A stretch of DNA of 64,000 nt from Dermanyssus gallinae (lineage: Eukaryota > Arthropoda > Arachnida > Mesostigmata > Dermanyssidae), in NCBI GenBank assembly GCA_003439945.1, contig QVRM01007040.1, positions 432,001-496,000 on the forward strand. The letters are read 5' to 3'. How positions within the stretch are numbered: the stretch's first letter is position 1; the number at the start of each line of letters is the position of its first letter. Of the stretch, positions 46,431 through 57,635 are shown in pieces. The notes beneath the pieces are model-generated. The model was not told where the DNA came from and made no database searches. It saw nothing but the letters and a program-made list of their open reading frames with translations. The translations under genes and the position numbers were made by a program.

Positions 46431-46716
46431 GACGTCGTCCGCTCGTTCTGTGGGCACATGGCAGGCGTGCAAATGTTGCTGCATACACATGATCGTACGC
46501 GCGTGCACCGCGCTCATCAGCAACATACATCTTAATATGTAGAGCCATTACGACCCGGCCAGACGGCCGAGTCACCGAGCCGCCTATCGGCTATGGCCCG
46601 CTGTCCACATCGGCCGCCTGGGAACATTGTATCAAGGTGATTGCCATATCGATACATAGATGGTTACATACTGGTGCATAGCTAGACTCGATCGAGACGG
46701 GCCCGGGGACAATAAA

Positions 46717-46721
<5 letters not shown>

Positions 46722-46765
<44 letters not shown>
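46722..46765. repeat. (AT)n microsatellite
   Basis: A 44-bp array just upstream of an R1-like RT fragment. Confidence 0.9.
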
Positions 46766-46770
<5 letters not shown>

Positions 46771-46789
46771 TAGGGTGTAGCATAACATT

Positions 46790-47260
46790 ATGGACAGTAT
46801 GTAGGATTCCACAGGGTCCTCGCCTTACTGGGGCCGCTCCTCCGGAACCTGGCATAAGATAGAGTGCTTGGACTCACAACCTCTCTCCTGAATCTGAACT
46901 CATTGCGTATGCTGAAGGCCTAGCGATTACAGTAAGGGCCAGGACCGCGGCTGAACTCGAGCGCCGGACAAAAGTGCTTACCTATTCGGCTATTAGAGAT
47001 AGTGAAAACAGCAAGATACTTTAGAGTCCACTAGACTAAGGTAGTACCGGTAACTTCCACATCTAACAGGCAGTAACGAAGGCAACGAAGACTGTGGCCA
47101 ACATCGTCCGGCTCATGTCCAACATTCACGAGTCAAAGGAGGCTATGAGAAGACTTCTGATGTCAGTAACAGAGTCCATTGCTCTGTTTGGTGTTCCAGC
47201 CTGGGTCACGCATGCAACGTAAAGATGTTCCAACATTGGTGCCAAGAAATCTTGTCAGTT
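46790..47260 (+). mobile_element. R1-like LINE fragment, RT palm-thumb
   Basis: In shifting frames: CRIPQGPRL and LGPLLRNLA near 46,805-46,855 (the GVPQGSVLGPLLWN block), AYAEGLAITVRARTAAELER near 46,906-46,965 (YADD changed to YAEG), and TVANIVRLMSNIHESKEAMR then RLLMSVTESIALFGVPAW near 47,090-47,205. These match the R1 thumb (RLMPN..G....RRLL..V..SI.LYGAPVW). The copy is catalytically dead because of the YAEG change and stops. Confidence 0.7.
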
Positions 47261-47329
47261 GAGGGAACTGGCAAGATTTTTACGAGACTGCTGGCAAGTC
47301 GAGAGAAGGCCCTATATTGCTGAGTCTTT

Positions 47330-48260
47330 TAGAAATTTAATATCTTGCAGCACTTTTGTTGAGGATAGTGTTTCGATAATTATTTAGTTTGTTTGGCCTC
47401 TAAGATCAGTTAGAAGTGTTTTACTATTGGACCCTGCAGATTCCAATCTTTGTTCCAATCTGTGCTAGATGTGTACTGAGATAATTTGGTTTGTCTTTAA
47501 ACGATCCTTTAAGAGTATTTTGCAGATCTTCAATGGGAAACTGTTTAGCATTGGAACCCTTGAGCTCGGTTAGCATTATCTTAAAAGCTTGTTTCGTATC
47601 CTTCTTCGAAGCTAAGAACTTATCTTTTAGGTCTTCTTCATGCAACCTTCTAGTTATTTCTTTAAGTTTATCTCTATATCTATTAATCTTTCATTAATGA
47701 GGGTTGTTGGCGTCTAGATTACGAACCTCACAGAAAAGCTTACTTCTATACTCTATACTTTGCACAACGGCTGGAGACATCCATAGTTTCCTTGGCCTAT
47801 GCTTGCTTTGTCGTGCAATTTTCTTGGAGCATGATCTAATTATATTTTGAACTGATTCAATTAGATGTGTCGCAGCAGTATTTGGATCAGGTATGTTATA
47901 ATAAAAAGACCAGTTAGTTATATGTAATATATCACTAACTTGTTCAAGACTATATATCATGTTTGGGTTGATATTAATAACCTTTTACCTAGTTGTTCCG
48001 GACATTGAGCTTACCAGAGCAGCGTGCAGCCACAGATCGGGGGTGTCTATACATTTTATATCGGGATTATTAATGTTGGAAAAACTATGAAGCATATTAT
48101 CTTGATGATGAAACTTAATGCATACCATTGAGTCGCTATTATGTATAAATACTTACTTTTTTTCTCAACGTAATAATTAATTTGACCAGTGTACCCACCA
48201 CAGGTGGGATAAGTCGCCTTAAAACCTGGCGAATACCCAGAGTTGAAGCAGTGCAAGCTG
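47330..48260 (-). mobile_element. LINE fragment, endonuclease-RT linker (unassigned family)
   Basis: The reverse frame 47,694-47,960 contains YNIPDPNTAATHLIESVQNI and RPRKLWMSPAVVQSIEYRSK. The frame 47,424-47,645 continues KDTKQAFKIMLTELKGSNAK. A W(M/I)xxxxxxSIxxRxKLF step followed by a Lys-rich helix is the usual linker after the endonuclease in Jockey/CR1/I-type ORF2. No RT catalytic motif is included. The upstream frame to 48,256 may be the decayed endonuclease end. Confidence 0.45.
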
Positions 48261-49199
48261 ACCTGAACAGAGTTCTATTGCCTAACAGCTCGAACATGGT
48301 GGTTGACTGTCCTTCCTGCTTCGGTGCACGCGGACCACAAATGTAACTCTGTTAAATGATCTAGTCTGTCTCTCCACACTAAGGCTCAAGTTCTCGTATC
48401 ATCGGCCCGGTCTATAATATATTAGGTTACTTTCTTTCCTGACGAGCCGATTCCCAATTATTTCGATGCAAGCGCCTCTGTGCTAGACGCAGTCAATCCG
48501 CCCAACTCTTATTTCAGGCAGTCCAAAAGCCTTTCTTTACTGCTGAAACCTCTCAGCATTGCGTTGGGGAGGATTACGGGAATCCAGACGGACATGCGCC
48601 ACCCCAACGATGGTGACTAGTCTGGGACTCGCAAACCCGCTTTCCCCCCACCCCCAGGAATCGGTAACTGCGTAGGCATTGCTTCGAATCCATGGGAGTG
48701 GTGTTGCACCAACTCCTACAGTCTACTCCAATCTGGCACCACCCGGCGTCTCATGTCTGCCTTGGTGTAGCTCAGACGCATCAGCCAGACCGTTAACGCC
48801 TTCCACAGCTCCGCCACCTGGGGATGCGTCGAGAGTGATCGCCTGAAGCGTCCCTGGCTGTCCCTGCCTAATCCCAAGGCTGGTTCGCCTTTCCTGCCTA
48901 TTTCCCCTTCTTTCCCTGTCACCGACGAGCGCTCCCTCTCGATTGGATCGGGGGCTATTGTTGAAACGATCTCTCCTGGCAGTTTCCTTGGCCACCTTTA
49001 AGGACATGATAGTCTCGAAGAGGGCACAGGACTCCATCCACGCCTTCGCCGATGTCAGCATGTGTGCTACAATCTTCTTGATTGGTTTTCCCCTCACGGC
49101 GGTCGCACCCGCGTCTCCGGCTTCTTGAAGGGCCGGACAGCGTATAGCGCTCTCGACTCTGCTACACTTGCCAGCAGGCGCCGCCTGCCTTTTGTGCAG

Positions 49200-49816
49200 C
49201 CGCCGACTCAGGGCATTAACCGCGCCAGGCCGACCGCGACCTTGTGAGCTTTACCAGCTACATGCTTTATATGCGCCGATTCATTGAGACTTTTGTCGAG
49301 CACCACTCCGAGATACTTTGCTGTCCGAGCAAGCTTGACAGGATGACCGGTTTCTTCTTGCCTGTAAGGTACAGCGCTTCCGTCTTGTGCGGGGCCAGTC
49401 TTAGAGAATGGTCTTCCATCCACTATGCCACCTGCTCCAAGGCTTCATTAGCGGCATACTCCAGAGCCCCAGTTTCCCGTGCCGTAATAACCAGCGCCAA
49501 GTCATCGGCATAGGCCACCATCTCAACACCTGTCGGTAAGTCCGGCTGCTCGAGGACCCCGTCATAGCCTAGGTTCTACAGAATCGGCCTCAAGACCGAC
49601 CCCTGAGGATCCCCCGCAGATATTCCTGGCCACCGGCTGACAGCCTTCTTTCCGATAGGTTGGACGAAATTATCCGGCGAGTGTATGGCTAGATGTCCTT
49701 GCGCCTCATCGCATCCATGACCACCTTTCAGCTCATCGAGTTGAATGCATTCTTGACATCCAGGAGGACGAGCACAACAAAGTCCCTAGTTTTCCGGGTC
49801 TTCGGTAACTGTTCGG
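49200..49816 (-). pseudogene. R1-like ORF2, reverse transcriptase palm
   Basis: Across frameshifts: GVEMVAYADDLALVITARET near 49,490-49,535 with the catalytic YADD, then WMEDHSLRLAPHKTEALYL, then the frame 49,423-49,208 with VKLARTAKYLGVVLDKSLNE. The order YADDLALV, W...H.L.LAP.KTE, YLGV.LD.SL is diagnostic of R1-clade RTs. Upstream frames with DVKNAFNSMS lie near 49,740. The YADD motif is intact although the gene is broken. Confidence 0.7.
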
Positions 49817-50130
49817 TCACCCGTTCCAAAACCCGTGTAAGGGCGCCAAGCGTGGACTTCCCCTTACGGAAACCGTACTGGGCGTCTGACAGAACCCCTT
49901 TGAGCTCAATCTCAGAGTTGAGCCTCTCAACGATAACGGTGTCAATCGTTGCCGTGCCCGCTCGACTTCCTCCAACGTGATCTCGGGAATATCTTCTTCA
50001 GCAACCAGAGGCTCCTCCCCGTCGCCTCTCCACGGGTGAACCGGAAACAAGCTATGGACCTGATCCTTTAGAAGATCTGGCAGGAGTCTCGGAGAAGGCG
50101 CCCGGAGCCTGGCCATAATGATTCGGTACG

Positions 50131-50556
50131 CTAACCCCACACGTCTCTCTCCACGTCCTCTGTCAGCTGTTTCCACGCCTGTGCCTTACTCTTCCAGATG
50201 AGCCCTTGAAGGTCCTTGCGGGCAGCTCTGCAACTTTCCAAGAGTGTGGCCGATTGCTCGTCAACGTCTAGCCCCGTCTCCCCTCGGTTCACCCTTCCAC
50301 TCAGCCAGCTGCGTTGCCTAGTATAGGCCCTGTTTAGCCTTGTGCATCGCTTTCTCGCTTCCTCTATCTCATCGCTCCACCAGTAAACGGACCGGCGCCG
50401 TCGGTCATCTCCGCCGTTTGAATGGGGCGGGCCAGCTTTTGTACACGCGGCAATGAGTGTTTCAGTGAGTCGATTTTCGTCCACCGTTACCACTTCCATT
50501 GTCCGACACCTTGCGTCGATCTCCTTTACTAGCGCTTGTTTTTCTAGCTGTCTCAT
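50131..50556 (-). pseudogene. R1-like ORF2, endonuclease-RT linker
   Basis: 141 residues including RRSVYWWSDEIEEARKRCTR and DLQGLIWKSKAQAWKQLTED. VYWW..EI..ARKRC then L...I..(S/A)K..AWK.L...V is the linker signature of R1-type elements. The next frame (50,176-49,817) opens the RT region with AYRIIMARLRAPSPRLLPDL. Confidence 0.7.
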
Positions 50557-51254
50557 GTGCGACTGTCTGACCCGGGTAGGTGATGCTGGGATCGTCGTAG
50601 TTGGGGCTCATACCTCGAAGCAGATGTAGCAGTGGTCGCTGTGGTTATGAACCGAATCGACACTTCACCCGGTATCGCCGTAAATGCTTGTTCGTTGACA
50701 AGCATGAGATCTACCTGGGATTCCCTTCCTGCCCGTGAGAACGTCGGAGCGTCCCCGTCGTTAACAGCCATAAGGCCTTGCTCTGCCATCCATTCCAGTA
50801 AGATTTGTCCTCTTTCCGAAGTGTTACGACCACCCCATGCAGTATTGGCCGAGTTGAAGTCCCCGGTAACAATCAATAGTTTTCCCTCGTGCGTGCCTAA
50901 GCTACGGCCTAGTTGACCCAGGAAAACCTGAAACCCCTGTATCCCCCTATTAGGTGAAAACTAGCACGAGTAGAGAACCCCCACCCCGTCTAATTCCATC
51001 CACGCGAAACCACTTCCGCCACTCTCCTGAGCCCGTACTGCCCATCTGGCGTTTTCCTCTCCTATCCACCAGGTTGCCGCATCGATGCGTTCATCGGTAT
51101 TTATAGTGCTCTTCTTTCTCATTTGCTTCTTGTTTGATTTTGAAAAGAGGCATAATGCAATGCCCCTCTCCCGGACCGTCTTCTCAAGCAGGTCGTGCGC
51201 AGTTCTGCACTGGTTGAGGTTCACCTTAAGTATTCTGATCCTTAGAAATACCAT
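50553..51254 (-). pseudogene. R1-like ORF2, APE endonuclease
   Basis: The frame 51,254-50,961 begins with ILKVNLNQCRTAHDLLEKTV, the R1 endonuclease N-terminus (LQxNLNRCRxAHDLL). The frame 50,876-50,553 starts IVTGDFNSANTAWGGRNTSE (GDFN motif plus WGGR.T..RG). The E, D and N residues of the APE fold are recognisable, but two frames are needed and the SDH end motif is not clear. It would nick target DNA in the intact protein. Confidence 0.7.
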
Positions 51255-51598
51255 TGAGTTCCCCTCCCTTGAGCAGCGAAAGCGGCGCTGATGGCTGCAC
51301 GTCCTCTTCTGCTGTAACCCTCGCTGTCCGTGATTAATTGTTTAGCTTCTTTGCGCTGTCGCTTCTTTTCGGCCACTTTCTGGCGCCCCCTAGCATCCTC
51401 CTCGGATGCTTCTCTCGGCTTCCTTTTAACCTCGAACTTCTCGAGGTTACTCTTGCGAGCAGCCTCTTTCATCTCCTCAAGTTTTTTTGCCCGCACTGGG
51501 CAGTTGCTTGACGAATCGTGCCCGTCGACTTTGCAGATATAGCAATGCCCGGTTTGGCTATTGCACGCACTAAGGAGGTGCCCGACGTTGCCGCACAC
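51242..51598 (-). pseudogene. R1-like ORF1, CCHC zinc knuckles
   Basis: 118 residues. CGNVGHLLSAC (second half of a knuckle) is followed by CYICKVDGHDSSSNC, a C-x2-C-x4-H-x-n-C knuckle, then a basic Lys/Arg/Glu-rich tail. Such paired knuckles at the ORF1 C-terminus bind nucleic acid in R1- and Jockey-type elements. ORF2 starts in an overlapping frame just downstream, as is common in this clade. Confidence 0.7.
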
Positions 51599-52112
51599 GT
51601 AACAGCGTCGGCCTTGCGCTTTCTCCTCCTGACAGTCTTTAGCTATGTGGCCTTGCTTCTAGCAATTAAACCATGTTGGTACGCTAAACCAATCCGCTGC
51701 CCGGAACGTGGTGTTACCGATTTACAGGTGCTTCTTTTCGACTAGTCTTTTTGCCGCCGCAGTCGGGAGAACGACAAGGCACTGATATCGCCCTGTTCTG
51801 CCGGACCGCGGGTCTTCTGTGCGCATGCGCATATCTGCCGGCAGGCTCAGCTCTCGCCTGATCGTTTTTTCGATGCTGTTGCTGTCCGCAAACGGGTCCA
51901 CGTCTCGCAGTACGATCATCTTTGGCGGTCCCCCAGAGTCTCGGCAATCAACCTTTGTGTTGATCGATAGACTAGCGTCTCAGCAAATGTGCCTTTTGAT
52001 GCCTTTGTGCCGGTCACCCTTAAGAGAACGTCCCCACTTTTGGTCGTGGCTAGTCCTCCGTGCGCGGCCAATATCACGCCCGCCGCACTGAGGTCTGCAT
52101 TTTTTCGCACGC

Positions 52113-52544
52113 TCATGAACGTTTTTGCTGCAGTTTTTTCCTCAATTTTGGTGAGCTTCGATCCGCGAGCGGTCTTCTAGCAATGAGTTCGACATCACAG
52201 TCGAATACCCGGCAGCACGCCTCAAGGATCTGAGGGATCATGTAGTCTCCCAGCTCCCCAGTCACAGCCACAGCTGGTGCCTCCTCCCGCCTATCTACAT
52301 TAAGGTTATGAAGGAGTTTACCGAAAAGCCTAATTAAGTCGGCCGAGGTCGCCCCCAAGGGGTCCATCCCGGCCACTAGCGTTCGTGACGCCTCCGAGGG
52401 ACTCTGGTGTATTCCCTCCGTCTCCTCTTCTTCATCCATCTCGCCGTCGCCGACGACCTCAAAGGCGCTTTTCCATCTAAGTGCCGCCACCTTTCCTGGT
52501 TTAAGGTCGGCCAGCGCTGCCGCACCGGGAAACTGAGGAAGCAC
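52113..52544 (-). pseudogene. R1-like ORF1, middle part
   Basis: 143 residues with an acidic patch (GEMDEEEETEGIHQSPSE) and no catalytic motif. Position between the coiled coil and the CCHC knuckles supports assignment to ORF1. A frame break separates it from both neighbours. Confidence 0.45.
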
Positions 52545-52636
52545 ATGTTCGATGAGTCCTCTGGTTCTCTACGATTTCTTCATCAGAATGACTCCTCGCG
52601 CTTCTCGAGGACTCCCAATTCACCTATGGGTTAGCT

Positions 52637-53005
52637 TCATCCTTTTGAAGCATCTCTCTGCCATCTCTTCAACACTATGCGTGCCGTCTCATCTACGTCG
52701 TTGTTTCGGGTTGCCGCTTCCAAGACCGTGTCGATCGTTGCAGCCGTCTCGGCATCTCTCGCCTCGATGTGCTCCTTATCGAGCTTCTGATTAAATTTCA
52801 AACACAGTGAGTTTCCGTGCAGCTCGAGCACCCTGTTCACCACAGCAAGCTTTCGGACTTCTTCCTCGAGCTCGGCCTTAGCCTTTCGAAAGGCATCTGC
52901 CTCATTGCTGCGTGAAGCCTGCGTGAAAGTCCGCCTGAGTTCTGCTAGCTCGATCTCGAGTGACTCTACCCGCTTTTTTTTTTGGCTTCGAGCTTTCCTA
53001 TGCAC
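52637..53005 (-). pseudogene. R1-like ORF1, N-terminal coiled-coil
   Basis: 122 residues starting MHRKARSQKKKRVESLEIEL. Heptad-like Leu/Ala/Glu patterns run over residues 12-60 (LEIELAELRRTFTQ, then KAKAELEEEVRKLAVVNRVL), typical of a gag-like N-terminus that trimerises or packages element RNA. It ends at a stop, and the next ORF1 part follows in another frame. Confidence 0.55.
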
Positions 53006-53122
53006 TCACGGTCTCTCTTTTTAGAAAGACGCTTGTATTTTAGGGAAAACTTACCTACCTCCCCAACGGCGTCCTTGATGAACATCTGGGTCTGCGGGTA
53101 TTGCACGATTAGTTGATTATTT

Positions 53123-53176
53123 ATATATTAGCGTATTATTATATATTAGCGTATTATTATATATTAGCGTATTAAT
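53123..53176. repeat. Three tandem 18-bp repeats
   Basis: Unit ATATATTAGCGTATTATT three times (last unit ends AAT). Because 18 is a multiple of three, the J1 ORF1 frame stays open across them. Confidence 0.95.
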
Positions 53177-53216
53177 AGAATTTCTTGCATCTATTGTTAC
53201 ACGCCGGTCGGAGAGC

Positions 53217-54209
53217 TTGGTAAGTGGGGAGCCGACTACTTCGGAAGTACCTTTTACGGAGAAACTATTGCCCCTCTGTAGCGAATTGGGGAGGTTATTT
53301 CCCTCAGCCAAACCTGAATCCAGGGCTGGTTTTATCAACTTGTGGTTTAATACTGCAGATGAAGCAAAGGAGGCAGTAAAGTTTGACTCAGTCTTGGGCA
53401 ATCAAGTTACGGCCAAGTGTCACGATTTGGCCAGCTACTGGGCAAAAATTAATGGTGTCGATCGCGGATTTGGTGACGAGGACATTCTAGAAGCTCTTCA
53501 AGGCGCTGGCGTTGTCTCAGCCAAAAGGGAGATAATCAAGCGAAAAACTGGTGATGTACTTTCTAGCATTCCCACGGATAGAGTGCTTCTTCAGTTTAAT
53601 AAATTACCACCAGCTGAGGTCTTTTTGGCTTTCCGCTCGTACAAGGTAGTGATGTCAGCTGGTACCCCACTCTCTTGCTACCGCTGTCTGAGGTTTGGGC
53701 ATATGGTGGCAAACTGTCGGAATGAGCCTGCCTGTCGGCACTGTGGGCAGAAAGGGCATCTTGCCGTTAACTGTAAGAATGAAGCCAAGTGCGTTCATTG
53801 TAAAGGACCGCACTCGTCCCTCTCATCGGCGTGTCCAGTGCGCGCCTGCGAGATTGAGAAACGCAAAGTGTTGATGGAATCTAGATTAGTACATCAAGTG
53901 GCTGTGGAATCTCCCAGGGCCGTCTCAGTCAAGGTGGTCGAATCGGTGCCACTGGAGGCAACGGGTCCTGTTAGAGAAAGTCCGCAAGATGATTCCAACT
54001 TAGCTCAAACTTCTCGCCGATCATATGTGGCCGTGGTGAGATCAGTAGTGGTCGACTCGGCTTCGGGATCCGAAGTACGGGTGAACTTACCCGGTGCTAC
54101 AGCTATTCCGAAGAACACTGCCAAACCGGTTCCCGAGCCTGAAGCTACAGATCGTTCGCGCTCGACGAAAAAAACCCAAGAAGTCTCTTATAAAGAAAGC
54201 TGTAGGTAG
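53217..54209 (+). CDS. J1 ORF1, gag-like protein with three CCHC knuckles
   Basis: 330 residues counted from a TTG, and the frame is open further upstream through the 18-bp repeats. No early ATG is present, so the true start is lost or lies further 5'. Three zinc knuckles are clear: CYRCLRFGHMVANC (residues 154-167), CRHCGQKGHLAVNC (173-186) and CVHCKGPHSSLSSAC (192-206). Residues 60-150 are probably an RRM-like region as in Jockey gag, by position only. The protein would bind element RNA in the cytoplasm and carry it to chromatin. It is the longest intact gag frame in the window. Confidence 0.8.
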   Translation: MVSGEPTTSEVPFTEKLLPLCSELGRLFPSAKPESRAGFINLWFNTADEAKEAVKFDSVLGNQVTAKCHDLASYWAKINGVDRGFGDEDILEALQGAGVVSAKREIIKRKTGDVLSSIPTDRVLLQFNKLPPAEVFLAFRSYKVVMSAGTPLSCYRCLRFGHMVANCRNEPACRHCGQKGHLAVNCKNEAKCVHCKGPHSSLSSACPVRACEIEKRKVLMESRLVHQVAVESPRAVSVKVVESVPLEATGPVRESPQDDSNLAQTSRRSYVAVVRSVVVDSASGSEVRVNLPGATAIPKNTAKPVPEPEATDRSRSTKKTQEVSYKESCR

Positions 54210-54421
54210 CGATAAGTTCTTGACAACGGTGATTGCGCCTCTCAAAGATATCATAAAAATGTTTAGTCCAAGAACTGCGCAATGCCTTCAAGAGCTCGTA
54301 GATCTCTTAACGCCGATGCTAGATGCTCTTTTAAAGCTAAAGTAGTTAACTCATTTGTTTTATATAACTCATAAATTTTAATTACATTGCTCCGCAGTCT
54401 CTGGAAAATATCAGAAAGTGT

Positions 54422-55210
54422 TTGCTCTGGGATGACATTCGCTTAGATGTTAATTCATTCGCAGCTATCCATATGAATGCCGGTACTGGTGGTCTGCTAA
54501 AGCAGGGGCAGCTTGAATCAATTGCTAACTTTATGATTCGGGATGGCTTTGGTTTTGATGTCGTTGCCATAAGTGAAACTTGGCTAAAAGACTTGGACTG
54601 TCCTACTCACGGAATTAGTGGCTATAATTTTATCACTGCCTGCAGAAATGATCGTCCTGGAGGTAGAGTCGGATTTTTGTAAAAAACACTTCTGCAATAC
54701 TCTCCTTTAGATCTCTTTGTAGTCCCGATGGTCATGTTCAAGCGGTTCGTATTCATGTAAAAAACGATCGAGGGTTTGAGGGGTTTATAATAGCTTTTTA
54801 CTCATGTCGTGTTAGTCACAGTGACGTGCTGCTGGATACCCTTGAAGCTTTATTGCCGCGAAGTAGCAACCTGCCTTGCATACTAATGGGGGACTCTAAT
54901 ATCAATATTTTAGCTAACCCTCCTCCTATGAAATATCTATCTTTTTTTTATGGCGAGGGGGTTTGTTCACACAATAGATAGGGTAACGCGTCCCAGCTCA
55001 GCAACCTGTATAGATCATACCGCTATAGCTAATTGTTCTGTTTTTAGTTCTATCGAGGCAGCTGTGTTAGAGACCCCATTATTTTCAGATCACTATCCGA
55101 TCATTATCTCTGTCAACGACGGTCAACCCGTTTCGGTTGTACCTGGAAGGGTCATACCCATATTGCATAGGCGGCATGATCAGAGCAGTATTGATGTATG
55201 TATTTCTTGA
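54422..55210 (+). pseudogene. J1 ORF2, APE endonuclease (frameshifted)
   Basis: The frame 54,422-54,682 holds IHMNAGTGGLLKQGQLESIA (the N-terminal N-A-x-G region) and VVAISETWL (the ISETWL metal-binding Glu). It stops after GGRVGFL. In a shifted frame near 54,880-54,905 is LMGDSNINIL (GD.N motif). The frame 54,950-55,210 has CIDHTAI and LFSDHYPIIISV with the SDH catalytic motif. All core motifs of the endonuclease are readable but lie in three frames. Confidence 0.8.
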
Positions 55211-55554
55211 CTTGGTACGGCGGGCCTCCTAGATCAATGTCTATGAAGCTTTAGATGTAGGTTCAGCTTTCGAAGCGTTTCGGGCTACCGTGAGCAAGAT
55301 TTATGACAAAGCATTTCCAAAGATTAGTCTGGACAGTCCTGGTTCTTCTCGAGACAGCCACACATTCTCTTTTTCCCCGGGGCTTTGTCGGTTGAGGCAC
55401 ACAGTGAACAAGCTTTATCGAAGGTATCGTAAGCACGTGACGCCTGAGCAAACAGCGTACTCATGCGCTCGAAAGCGGTATCTACGCGCTATTTGCCTAG
55501 CCAGAGAATTTCTATAAAAATCGGTTTAATGACATTAAATCGGACTCGCGGCGT

Positions 55555-57000
55555 TTGTGGAAATATATTAACAAAGCCTGCGGTAGAGAGCTTTCTAAGG
55601 CAGAGCTTCTATCAGTCTTAACTTCCAGCACGGGTCAGACGATTAGTGAACCAAAGTCGATCGCCGACGAACTAAACCTACATTTCGCTACGGTTGGATA
55701 TAAAACTATAAACTTGTTAAATCCGTGTACTGATGGGCACCGCCTTGACGAATTATGGCCAAAGGAGACCAAATCATTTTCGTTGCCTTGGGTACAGGCC
55801 TCTGATGTTGAGAGTGTGATAAGGAACTTGAATGCTAGCTGGGCTTGTGAAATCATAGGTGTTCCGGCTAAATTGTTAAAAATAGCTTCTTCCGTTATTG
55901 CAGCTCCTTTGGCAAGAATTATTAATCTATCTTTTCAACGCGGCTACTTTCCTAGATGTCTGCGATCTACCAATGTAATCCCATTATACAAGGGTAAAGG
56001 GGATAGGTGTCTTGCGTCCAGCTACCGTCCTATCTCAGTTGTTGACTATATTTCAAAGATCTTTGAAAAGTTAGTGTTACTGAGCCTAACTCCTTATTTA
56101 AAGGACATTAACTTCCTTTCATCAGACCAATTTGGCTTTCGTAAAAACCGATCGACAGACTTAGCCCTAGCACATCTGTGGCAGCATGTGGTTGACTCGG
56201 TCGAAATGGACCAGCCTTGTTTGGGCGTGTTTCTGGACGTGGCGTCTGCCTTCAATTGCCTTGACCATGGATTGTTTACCCAGATGTTGACCCACTTGGG
56301 CTGCACGGTCTCTACAGTTAGCTGGTTTAGAGCCTATCTTGAGGATAGATTTCAATCTGTAAAGGTTGGGCCTGTTCAATCTATTTGGCAGCTTGTTGGC
56401 TTGGGTACTCCACAGGGCTCGGTACTTGGTCCCTTTATGTTTCTTATATTACTGAACTTCATACTCTTGAAAATCAAGCACGATAACCTGGGAAAGGCGA
56501 TAGCTTTTGCTGATGACACGACAATCTTGTTTCGGCTCGACCCGGGCAGCGTTTCTAGTGGTATTAGCGCTTCCCTTGAATTAGTTGGAAAAGTTGTTAA
56601 AGTTTTCAATGAGTACGGATTGGTTGTAAATACAAGCAAAACCAATATCTTAGTATTTCGACCCGCTAGAAGGCTGCTTCAATTGCCCGATAGTTTTCAA
56701 CTGGGTGCTAATACGGTACATCGTTCCCAGGCGGTGAGGCGTCTCGGTTTGGTATTGCATGAACATTTATCCTGGCATTCTCACATAGATCAATTGATAC
56801 CAAAGTTTTATGCAGTTATTGCAACTTTGCGAAGATTAAGGCAGGTGGGGGTTCCCGTTGAGGGACTTTTAACGGTCTACAAGGCCCTGTTTTTATCTAG
56901 TTTATGTTATGGTGTTCTCTTGTGGGGTGGTGGGTACAGAGGCATTCTTCGAAGGGTCCAGGTGATTCAAAATGATGCACTTCGCGCCACTCTTCTCTAG
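55555..57000 (+). pseudogene. J1 ORF2, reverse transcriptase
   Basis: 481 residues, open from a TTG and continuing ORF2 after a break near 55,515. Motifs: IPLYKGKGDRCLASSYRPIS (about 142-161), DQFGFRKNRSTDLAL (191-205), FLDVASAFNCLDHGLF (226-241, first Asp), GLGTPQGSVLGP (282-293) and AFADDTTILF (317-326, both catalytic Asp), followed by VVNTSKTNILVFRP and LGLVLHEHLSWHSHID. All catalytic residues are intact, the best-preserved RT in the window. A frameshift at about 56,975 moves the C-terminus to 56,972-57,349. Confidence 0.85.
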
Positions 57001-57349
57001 ACGGCGCTACGAGTCAGTTAGTGATCTGTTTGCTGCTTATGACCTTTTACCAGTCTCAAAAATATATTTTCTTAGAGTGGCCACGCTTGCCTACAAAACC
57101 TCTCGTGGTTTACTACCGGCAGATATAGTATTTCCCTTGGTACCTAGGCGGAGAAGGCAACTGCGTAGAGCGACAGTATTTGTGATACCGCGGACCAAAA
57201 AGAAACTTAGGTCTCACTCCCTATTGTGTCGGCTGCCGCATGTTTGGAGCGCTCTACCAGAACGCATACGATCTCTCTCCTCTGTGAGTATATTTGTGCG
57301 GGAATTGAAAAAGTATCTTGCTACCGGCTCTGGTATAACAGATCGGTGA
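56972..57349 (+). pseudogene. J1 ORF2, C-terminal tail after frameshift
   Basis: Overlaps the end of the RT frame. It reads RYESVSDLFAAYDLLPVSKI near its start and LPHVWSALPERIRSLSSVS near its end, the usual C-terminus of Jockey/CR1 ORF2 (R.......LP.........F...LK..L). It ends just before the 3' UTR. Confidence 0.75.
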
Positions 57350-57635
57350 GGGTATTAGCAGGCGTTGTGAAGTGAAGAGCTGTGGAGATGGAAATTGATT
57401 AATGAGTTATAGGAGCCACCATACAAAGGGTCGGCAATACTGTTGTGACGAGCGTATTTCTTTGCTACAACCGATGAACTGATCACCGGTTTACTGTGTA
57501 CACACCTGTATATATAACCATGTGACTGTGTAAATCACTCTATTTTATGAAATGTAATTTTTTTTCGAAAACTTAAGCATTTGTAATCCAGTTTCGCAAA
57601 TAAACCACGTTCTGAATCTGAATCTGAAAACCTAG

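Larger units (their letters stand above)
48560..53005 (-). mobile_element. R1-like LINE, long degenerate copy (ORF1 and ORF2)
   Basis: The most complete R1-clade-like element here, on the reverse strand. In order: coiled-coil ORF1 N-terminus (53,005-52,637), ORF1 middle (52,544-52,113 and about 51,947-51,714), ORF1 CCHC knuckles (51,598-51,242), ORF2 endonuclease (51,254-50,553), linker (50,556-50,131), RT (about 50,176-49,200), C-terminal segment (49,097-48,723) and 3' UTR to about 48,560. Frameshifts divide it and the C-terminal finger seems to be deleted near 49,100-49,150. Classical R1 inserts in 28S rDNA, but no rDNA flanks this copy. Confidence 0.75.
53110..57630 (+). mobile_element. 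Jockey/CR1-like LINE (J1), nearly full length
   Basis: About 4.5 kb with ORF1 (gag-like, CCHC), ORF2 endonuclease, RT and 3' UTR in the right order. ORF2 is broken near 54,680, 55,510 and 57,000. The element ends with AATAAACCACGTTCTGAATC, a short (TCTGAA)n tail at about 57,610-57,628, in the style of Jockey/CR1 elements that end in short tandem repeats instead of poly(A). It lies between the reverse R1-like element and a reverse RT fragment. A second partial copy is at 43.3-44.4 kb. Confidence 0.85.

Noticed and set aside
45982..46542. Long Val-rich (+) and Thr-rich (-) ORFs of 186 and 168 residues
   Set aside because: Both are readings of the GTT/GGT and AAC trinucleotide tracts.
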